A stretch of DNA of 64,000 nucleotides, taken from positions 1 through 64,000 of the forward strand of contig CAYWXK010000006.1 of NCBI GenBank assembly GCA_964462515.1, read 5' to 3'. Positions 44,341-50,413 of this stretch are shown here, in pieces. The notes beneath the pieces were generated by a model. The model saw only the letters and a list, made by a program, of their open reading frames with translations. It searched no databases and had not been told where the DNA came from. Position 1 is the first letter of the stretch. Every line of letters begins with the position of its first letter. The translations under genes were made by a program, and so were the position numbers. The stretch comes from CAYWXK01 sp964462515. GTDB lineage: Bacteria; Planctomycetota; Phycisphaerae; Sedimentisphaerales; Anaerobacaceae.

Positions 44341-44757
44341 ATGAAAGACAAAACACTAATAACTTTTGCATTAGCAGTAGTGGCTGCCATTTCTCTTGCC
44401 GGCTGTGTGGAGCGGAGACTGACGATAAATACCAGGCCGGAGGGGGCAATGGTCGTCCTGAACGATGAGGAAATAGGCAATTCGCCGGTTACTGTGTCGT
44501 TTAACTGGTATGGCGATTACAATGTCAGGATAACCAAAGAGGGCTTTCAAACACTTAAGACGCACCGCAAGTTGAAAGCGCCGTGGCATGATAAGTTCCC
44601 GTTCGATTTCTTCGCTCTATTAAATCCCAAACGAACCGTCGATTCTTACGAATGGACATTTGACCTCGCTCCTCTGCAACAGCCAACCAGAGAAGAGCTA
44701 ATCCAGAACGCCCAGCAATTAAAGAACCAAACAGAACAAAGCCCGGCGTTAAGGTAA
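44341..44757 (+). CDS. PEGA-domain lipoprotein
   Basis: 138 residues. Lipoprotein signal with lipobox LAGC (Cys22). The mature start is a PEGA domain: RRLTINTRPEGAMVVLNDEEIGNSPVTVSF. The rest (HDKFPFDFFALLNPKRTVDSYEWTFDL) is typical of planctomycete PEGA lipoproteins. TATAAT at 44327-44332 lies only eight bases before the ATG and no Shine-Dalgarno is visible, so the message may be leaderless. Its stop lies 24 bases before a remnant of lon. Confidence 0.8.
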   Translation: MKDKTLITFALAVVAAISLAGCVERRLTINTRPEGAMVVLNDEEIGNSPVTVSFNWYGDYNVRITKEGFQTLKTHRKLKAPWHDKFPFDFFALLNPKRTVDSYEWTFDLAPLQQPTREELIQNAQQLKNQTEQSPALR

Positions 44758-44780
44758 AACCGACTCCAGACACTTTATCG

Positions 44781-44949
44781 AAGGAAAAAGTCGTTGCAGC
44801 GAAGCAGGCTGGCAACAAAACCGTCATCCTTCCTCGCCCGCAATAAAAAAGACCTGCCCGACGTCCCAAAGGAAACCAAAAAAGGCCTGAAATTTGCCTT
44901 CGTCAAAAACACTGCCGAAGCCTTACGAATCGACCTGAACACCGAATAA
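44781..44949 (+). pseudogene. Remnant of the lon 3' end
   Basis: Two frames together give the C terminus of Lon protease. Frame 1 reads KEKVVAAKQAGNKTVILPR, matching the Lon segment around its catalytic lysine. After one extra base near 44838 the next frame reads RNKKDLPDVPKETKKGLKF, then AFVKNTAEALRIDLNTE and stop. There is no homology to Lon before 44781. The intact gene is not in the window. The fragment lies just upstream of an MNT-HEPN module. Confidence 0.8.
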
Positions 44950-45057
44950 ACAGATTGGATAGTTACTTTTTATTTGTCTAAATAATCCCATTATCATATT
45001 ATCATATAGTCAGGAAGATTTTTTTGCTTTATTACTTAATCAAAGTGGAGCTTCAAA

Positions 45058-45387
45058 GTGGCGCTAAGCACGAAAGAAAAATCGGCTCTCCAGCAATTTA
45101 AAGCCGACCTTAACCAGGCATTTGGTCCTAAGATAATCGAATTAAAGCTATTCGGCTCAAAAGCCCGCGGTGATGACAGACCCGATTCCGACATAGATTT
45201 GCTTGTCATTGTTACAGATGACGACTGGCGCATCTGCGATGTGGTCTATGGCATTGCAACCGATATACTTCTTCAGACAGACATTTCTATATCCCCAAAG
45301 GTTATCAGCAAAAACAGGCTTGAACAGCTTCAAAAAGAAGACACATTCTTTTTGCGCAATATTAGCAGGGATGCAATCGCAGTATGA
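45058..45387 (+). CDS. mntA: MntA-type nucleotidyltransferase antitoxin
   Basis: 109 residues from GTG 45058 behind GGAG. MNT fold: KLFGSKARG, then DSDIDLLVIV with both metal aspartates. In type VII toxin-antitoxin systems this protein adds AMP to the HEPN toxin and silences it. It overlaps the following HEPN gene by 4 bases (ATGA). All active-site residues are present. Confidence 0.88.
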   Translation: MALSTKEKSALQQFKADLNQAFGPKIIELKLFGSKARGDDRPDSDIDLLVIVTDDDWRICDVVYGIATDILLQTDISISPKVISKNRLEQLQKEDTFFLRNISRDAIAV

Positions 45388-45767
45388 ATTACATTGAACA
45401 GGCCAAAAAAGAGCTTGCTCGTGCTAAAAAAGCCCTGCAGGCAGCAAAAACGCTTTTAGAAAATCAACTCTACGAGGACTGTGTTTCAAGGTCATATTAT
45501 GCTGTATTGCACGCTGCAAAAGACGCGCTAATTAAAATTGGTGTTGAGACCGAATCGCATCAGGCCGTCAAAAGAATGTTTGGTCTGCATCTTGTTAAGA
45601 CCGAACAGATTGAGAAACATTTTGCAGAAATTCTTACCGCTCAGCAGGAAGACAGAGAAATCGGCGATTACAATATTTACCTCAACATCGAGCAGGACAG
45701 GGCCTCCAAAAGAGTCCTCGACGCTGAAAAGTTTCTTCAAAGAATCGAAAAATATCTTCAGACTTAA
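45384..45767 (+). CDS. HEPN-domain toxin
   Basis: 127 residues, helical. The core RSYYAVLH carries the HEPN R-x6-H arrangement (R36, H43), as in RNase toxins of the HEPN superfamily. The rest fits the family (AKKALQAAKTLLENQLYEDCVSRSYYA, EIGDYN). With mntA it makes a complete module. It follows the lon remnant and precedes a folP fragment. Confidence 0.85.
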   Translation: MNYIEQAKKELARAKKALQAAKTLLENQLYEDCVSRSYYAVLHAAKDALIKIGVETESHQAVKRMFGLHLVKTEQIEKHFAEILTAQQEDREIGDYNIYLNIEQDRASKRVLDAEKFLQRIEKYLQT

Positions 45768-45831
45768 TCTTACATTCTTCAAAAAACGAATGAAGTGTTT
45801 TGAATTTTGGATTATTTTTTTGCTTTTAGTT

Positions 45832-45918
45832 TTAAACTTTTAGTTTATTTGTTACCTTTACCACATCTATCATCTCGGCTACATCGTGCACCCGGACCAT
45901 TGAGACACCTGCCACATG
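45832..45918 (-). pseudogene. Fragment of the folP 3' end
   Basis: On the minus strand it reads VAGVSMVRVHDVAEMIDVVK, then VTNKLKV and stop, against GVSIVRVHDVAEMVDVVKVANKLKIQS at the end of the intact FolP. By hand about 80 percent of bases match, with no gaps, and the similarity runs some 12-20 bases past the stop. It has the same orientation as folP, with mntA-hepT between. Confidence 0.88.
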
Positions 45919-45941
45919 CTTACATCTCAATCTCCGCTTTC

Positions 45942-46277
45942 TTACTTCATTATTTCCTCAATTTTCTGCTTCAGTTCCAGCAGGTCTTTGTGCAGGATTT
46001 GCCATATAATCTCAAGGTCAATGCCGAAATATTCATGGACAATCCTGTGCCGCAGTCCTACAACCTTATACCATTCTATTTCTGAATATTTTTCTTTGAA
46101 CTCATCCGGCAGTCGGTTCGCGGCTTCTCCTATAATCTCAAGATTTCTGACAACAGCATCAACAGATTTCTGGTCCTCTGAAAAGGCATCAAATGAAAGG
46201 TTTTCGATATATTACTCGACTCTGTCAATAGACTGACAGATGTCATTCAGCAGTAAGTCAATGGGTCTTTTAGACAT
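45942..46277 (-). pseudogene. hepT: hepT (HEPN toxin, DUF86) with an in-frame stop
   Basis: 111 codons from ATG 46277, overlapping the end of mntA by 8 bases. The reading MSKRPIDLLLNDICQSIDRVE is followed by TAA (46214-46212) and then YIENLSFDAFSEDQKSVDAV and the full HepT body. The Rx4HxY motif that is the RNase site and AMPylation target is intact in RHRIVHEY. There is no useful start after the stop, so the toxin should be inactive unless the stop is read through. The antitoxin beside it is intact. Confidence 0.85.
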
Positions 46278-46560
46278 AAATCAGTTCCGGCTCGATGAAT
46301 TTGAATGCTTGAGAAGTAACTGCTCGGCTTGAGACAAGGTCAACTGATGCCTTCAGTGTTCTTTCAAGTCTTTCGGCAAGGGTTACGAATTCCAGGCCTA
46401 TTGATGGGTCAACCTCGACGAGTATATCCACGTCGCTGTCTTGACGCTGGTCTCCTCTTGCGTACGACCCGAATAGAGCCAATTTGCGGACCTTAAACTG
46501 TTTTTGCAGTTGTGGCTTGTCTTTAGCGAGGATTTTAAGGATTTCTTCTTTTGTTATCAT
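46270..46560 (-). CDS. mntA: MntA-type nucleotidyltransferase antitoxin
   Basis: 96 residues. KLALFGSYARGDQRQDSDVDILVEV contains the GSxxRG and DxD motifs, followed by the family's FVTLAERLERTL and VDLVS. It is the partner of the HepT pseudogene, whose start overlaps its stop. Different in sequence from the mntA at 45058, so the two modules are of separate origin. Confidence 0.88.
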   Translation of the reverse strand: MITKEEILKILAKDKPQLQKQFKVRKLALFGSYARGDQRQDSDVDILVEVDPSIGLEFVTLAERLERTLKASVDLVSSRAVTSQAFKFIEPELIYV

Positions 46561-46623
46561 AGTATTTGTATTCCCGGAATTTGCCTGTCATTATAGATTC
46601 TGCGCCGTGGATAGTCAATGCTT

Positions 46624-47499
46624 TTAACTTTGAATTTTTAGTTTATTTGCTACTTTCACCACATCTACCATTTCCGCCACATCGTGCACGCGAACAATCG
46701 AGACTCCTGCAGCAACACAAAGAGCAACTGTTGCAGCCGTGCCGAATATCCGCTGGGCCGGGTTTTCTTTGCCAGTTATCTTGCCAATAAAGCTCTTGCG
46801 ACTCGGTCCTACACAAACCCGATAGCCACTATCCACAAATTTATGAATGTTTCTCAAAAGCAGCAGATTATGCTCCACCGTCTTGCCAAACCCAATCCCC
46901 GGGTCAATAAAAACCATATCTTTTGATATTCCAAGCTTCTCCGCCCGCTTCGCTCGCTCTATTAGAAACTGCTGCACCTCACGCACCACATCCTCATACT
47001 TCGGCTCAACCTGCATCGTCGCCGGCGTCCCCTGTATATGCATCAAAACAACCGGCACCCGATATTCTGCCGCCAATTTTCCAAGACGCTCGTCACTCAA
47101 AGCCGTTATATCGTTTATCATTGCTGCTCCCGCATCCAGCGCAGCCCTTGCAACCTCAAAGTTGTATGTGTCAATACTAATCGGCACATCTACCTTTTTA
47201 CGAAGCGCATTTATCACCGGCACAACACGCTTTATCTGCTCCTTCGCCGAAACCGGCTGCGCACCGGGCCTCGTTGATTCTCCACCAACATCTATTATCA
47301 CGGCTCCTTCAGCAGCCATCTTCACACCGTGCTCAATCGCTTTATCGGTATCGAGGAATTGCCCGCCGTCGCTGAACGAATCCGGCGTAACATTCAACAC
47401 CCCCATCAGAAGACATCCGCCCGAAAAATCCAGACGTCCCCTCGCCCACTCAAGGACATCTTTTCTTTCGCGTTTTATTCTTGCCTTTTTACTTTTCAC
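46624..47499 (-). CDS. folP: Dihydropteroate synthase
   Basis: 291 residues. FolP joins hydroxymethyl-dihydropterin pyrophosphate, made by FolK, to p-aminobenzoate. Motifs: MGVLNVTPDSFSDGG, GGESTRPGAQPV, PISIDTYNFEVA, INDITAL, DPGIGFGKTVEHN, GPSRKSFIG and the final VRVHDVAEM. The start overlaps the end of pdxB by 11 bases, so the two are co-transcribed. Its 3' end is duplicated at 45832-45918. Confidence 0.96.
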   Translation of the reverse strand: MKSKKARIKRERKDVLEWARGRLDFSGGCLLMGVLNVTPDSFSDGGQFLDTDKAIEHGVKMAAEGAVIIDVGGESTRPGAQPVSAKEQIKRVVPVINALRKKVDVPISIDTYNFEVARAALDAGAAMINDITALSDERLGKLAAEYRVPVVLMHIQGTPATMQVEPKYEDVVREVQQFLIERAKRAEKLGISKDMVFIDPGIGFGKTVEHNLLLLRNIHKFVDSGYRVCVGPSRKSFIGKITGKENPAQRIFGTAATVALCVAAGVSIVRVHDVAEMVDVVKVANKLKIQS

Positions 47500-48730
47500 T
47501 TTTTACTTCTTTGAACCCTATCCCTCTCAGTTTCATCAGCAATCTTTCTGCTTTCAACTCTGTGTTCTCTGTGGCTATAACAATAGTCGTATTGCCAAAC
47601 TCTCTGCGGACAGAATAATTCTTCCGCAGACTATCAAAAAACTCACCCTTTTTTTCGCCCGGCCTTTCCAAAATCCACCGTAGTCTGGCATCGTCTTTTC
47701 TAATGTCGTAAACCTTCTGCACGGTACCAGCCAGCACGTCCTGCTCTGCCCCTATGCTCGGATTTATCCGCAACTGACGGATAGCAGGCTCAGGCAAAAA
47801 ATCCTCAATTGAGTATTCGGGCTCAAGCCCAAAATATTCGCACGCTGCTTTGTAAATCATAATCATACCCACAACCTTGCCATCCAGCGAATAACCAGCG
47901 ATATGCGGCGTTCCAATATCAACCATTCTCAAAAGTTCCGTATCTATATTCGGCTCATTTTCCCACACATCCAGCACTACGGCCCGCAGACGACCGGAGC
48001 GTATCGCTGCTTTCAGCGCCGCACTATCTACCACCCCACCCCGTGAAGTATTGATGAACGCGCACCTTTCCTTCAGCGACTTGAAAAATCTCTCGTCCGC
48101 TAAATGAACCGTCTTGTCAATACCCTCAATGATAAGTGGCGTATGCAGCGTAATAAAATCACAATCAAAAAGTTCCTCAAGGGGCAAAAAACCGCTGCTA
48201 CCGATAAATTCTTCAATCCTCATCAATGCAACTTCAATTTCTCTGTGTTCTCCGCGTCCTCCGTGGTTAAATTTATACCTTTGTAAAGGCGGGTCGTTAA
48301 GGTAAACCTTCATCCCTAAAGCCGCTGCCTTTTTTGCCACCCTGCTTCCTACATTACCCACCCCGATAATACCAATCGACCTGCCCTCAAGATCCAGAAA
48401 ATATCTCTGTCCGATTTCAAGTAACGCCGCAATAACATACTCCGCCGCAGAGTTTGCATTCGACCCCGGCGCCGATGCAAAACCAATTTTATTTGCCCGC
48501 AGATATTCAACATCGATATGGTCAAAACCTATCGTAGCAGTGCCTACAAAACGCACCTTGCTGCCGGCAAGCAAATTTGCATTCACTTTCGTGACACTGC
48601 GAACAAGCAAGATATCCACCTCGCGGATATCTTCCGGCATTATCTGCCGGCCCTCGACAATCGTGACCTCGCCAATCGAGGAAAAGCAATTCGCCACAAA
48701 TGGTATATTTCCATCCGCAACTATCTTCAT
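47489..48730 (-). CDS. pdxB: Erythronate-4-phosphate dehydrogenase
   Basis: 413 residues. PdxB oxidises 4-phosphoerythronate in the DXP-independent branch of pyridoxal phosphate synthesis. Features: TATIGFDHID, SAPGSNANSAAEYVIAAL, the NAD loop GVGNVGSRVA, INTSRGGVVD, DVWENEPNID and the catalytic His in GTPHIAGYSLDGK. The C-terminal dimerisation domain of PdxB is partly present. Residues about 150-178 (QRYKFNHGGRGEHREIEV and after) are an insertion relative to the family and are encoded by a dispersed repeat. The gene is upstream of and overlaps folP. Confidence 0.9.
   Translation of the reverse strand: MKIVADGNIPFVANCFSSIGEVTIVEGRQIMPEDIREVDILLVRSVTKVNANLLAGSKVRFVGTATIGFDHIDVEYLRANKIGFASAPGSNANSAAEYVIAALLEIGQRYFLDLEGRSIGIIGVGNVGSRVAKKAAALGMKVYLNDPPLQRYKFNHGGRGEHREIEVALMRIEEFIGSSGFLPLEELFDCDFITLHTPLIIEGIDKTVHLADERFFKSLKERCAFINTSRGGVVDSAALKAAIRSGRLRAVVLDVWENEPNIDTELLRMVDIGTPHIAGYSLDGKVVGMIMIYKAACEYFGLEPEYSIEDFLPEPAIRQLRINPSIGAEQDVLAGTVQKVYDIRKDDARLRWILERPGEKKGEFFDSLRKNYSVRREFGNTTIVIATENTELKAERLLMKLRGIGFKEVKSEK
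48241..48271. repeat. Dispersed repeat inside pdxB
   Basis: CTCTGTGTTCTCCGCGTCCT and on to CCGTGGTTAAA. The same words stand in intergenic DNA at 48856-48892 and 4013-4047. In pdxB they encode FNHGGRGEHRE in frame. Confidence 0.8.
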
Positions 48731-48890
48731 CTAAATCTCCAACCCACGCACTTACGCATCTGCGATCCTGTGCACTTATGCTCTTATGTTCTTTACATTC
48801 TCTATTATTAACTCAGTGTTATTTCTGTGTTTATCCGCGTTTGACTTCCCTTTTACCTCTGCGTCCTCTGCGCCCTCTGTGGTTAATCTC

Positions 48891-49928
48891 TTAAAGTTCA
48901 AACCCTGCAATTTGCGTCCCACAATTTGGACATTTTTTATCTTTTATATTATTAGCGACAATTCTATATCCTACACGTTCAATCAGAATCCGGCCACATT
49001 TGTAACAGAACGTGCTCTCAGATTTTGTCCCCCATACATTGCCAACATAAACGTAATGTATTCCCGCTGCCTTGCCTATCTCGTAGGCACGCTCCAAACT
49101 CTCAACCGGCGTCGGCTCAGAATCAAGATACTTATACTGCGGATGAAACCGGCTGATATGCCAGGGGACATCAGGCCCGGCTTTTGTAACCATAAACTCC
49201 ACAAGCCTTTTTAGGTCATCCTCAGAATCGTTTTCCCCAGGCACTAAAAGCGTCGTAATCTCAATCCAGATTTTCGTCTCCTTCGCAATATAGGCAATCG
49301 TATCGAGCACCGGCCGCAATCGCGCCTTGCACAGCCGCTTATAGTAATCCTCGCTGAACGCCTTGAGGTCAACATTTATTCCATCCAGCCAGCTCTTCGC
49401 AAAATCAATCGCCTCCCGCGTCATATAGCCGTTGCTGACAAAGACATTCGCCAGACCCTTTTCTTTTGCCAGCACACCGCAATCCGCGCACAATTCCATA
49501 AAAACGGTCGGCTCAGTGTATGTATAAGCGATACTCTTGCAGCCTGTTCGAACAGCCGACTCGACAATCTGCTTAGGCGCAATCGCCTCACCATCAATCC
49601 GCCCATCCTCTACCGCCGCCTGACTTATCTGCCAGTTCTGACAAAAATCGCACCGAAAATTGCAGCCCATCGTCGCAATCGAAAAGCTCCGCGAGCCAGG
49701 CTGAAAATGATATAAAGGTTTTTTCTCAATCGGGTCCACATTCGCCGAGCAGACTTTATGGTAATTTAACGAATACAACGTCCCGTCGATATTTTGCCGA
49801 ACCTCACACCGCCCCAAACTACCATCACCAATCACGCACCGATGCGCACACAACCCGCACCGAACCTTCTTATCCTCCTTCGCCTCCCACAACACCGCTC
49901 TTTTGAGGTTTTTCTCTTCAATCGCCAT
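48891..49928 (-). CDS. amrS: AmmeMemoRadiSam system radical SAM protein
   Basis: 345 residues from ATG 49928, preceded by AGAAGGA; a TTG at 49964 overlaps the previous gene. The N-terminal CGLCAHRCVI...GRCEVR is the first cysteine set. The radical SAM cluster is CNFRCDFC (CxxxCxxC), followed by the family's TEPTVFMEL and NGYMT. A zinc ribbon (CYKCG, CPNCG) ends the protein. AmrS proteins are radical SAM enzymes of unknown exact substrate, often near Memo and AMMECR1 genes, which are not seen here. Confidence 0.92.
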   Translation of the reverse strand: MAIEEKNLKRAVLWEAKEDKKVRCGLCAHRCVIGDGSLGRCEVRQNIDGTLYSLNYHKVCSANVDPIEKKPLYHFQPGSRSFSIATMGCNFRCDFCQNWQISQAAVEDGRIDGEAIAPKQIVESAVRTGCKSIAYTYTEPTVFMELCADCGVLAKEKGLANVFVSNGYMTREAIDFAKSWLDGINVDLKAFSEDYYKRLCKARLRPVLDTIAYIAKETKIWIEITTLLVPGENDSEDDLKRLVEFMVTKAGPDVPWHISRFHPQYKYLDSEPTPVESLERAYEIGKAAGIHYVYVGNVWGTKSESTFCYKCGRILIERVGYRIVANNIKDKKCPNCGTQIAGFEL

Positions 49929-49960
49929 AAATAATCCTTCTACTTCTTTCAGTCCGGCGT

Positions 49961-50413
49961 TCAAGTGCTTTTTTCTTTCGGTGCCTTTTTCAATTTAATA
50001 AGCTCTTTGATATCACGAAGCTGATTTTGGGAACGCACCCCCAGCCAGAGCCACCGGCCATCATGATATTGACTTGCTCCTTTAATCGCACTTACAACTT
50101 CAGGGTCAAATCCATTCATTATAGAAAGTACCTTTTCCATTTCTTTGTTGCCCAATACGATAAGGGCAGTAAATGCGCCGGATTCCGGGAAAAGTGAGCA
50201 GAGCGTTTTGTCACTCTTGCGATATCGGATTGTCCAGCCGTATTTTTTACCATAGAAAACTAAGTCGGGCTTAAAATCATAGTTTTTCTTCAGAAATGAC
50301 TGTATTTCCTGCCACGCCTTTGCTGTCCTGACCCCAATGGTTTTTATAATCTCTTTTTCACTGGGTTTGTGACTCCCATCCAGCATACGTGCAAATTTCT
50401 CTTCATTTTTCAT
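49961..50413 (-). CDS. DUF3788 family protein
   Basis: 150 residues, soluble. Family pattern: AWQEIQSFLKKNYDFKPDLVFYGKKYGWTIRYRKSDKTLCSLFPE, GAFTALIVLG and SQYHDGRWLWLGV. Function unknown; the fold is probably related to YjbR/DUF1801-like small domains. Its start overlaps the end of the dehydrogenase gene by 11 bases, and amrS follows after 32 bases, so the three are likely one transcript. Confidence 0.82.
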   Translation of the reverse strand: MKNEEKFARMLDGSHKPSEKEIIKTIGVRTAKAWQEIQSFLKKNYDFKPDLVFYGKKYGWTIRYRKSDKTLCSLFPESGAFTALIVLGNKEMEKVLSIMNGFDPEVVSAIKGASQYHDGRWLWLGVRSQNQLRDIKELIKLKKAPKEKST

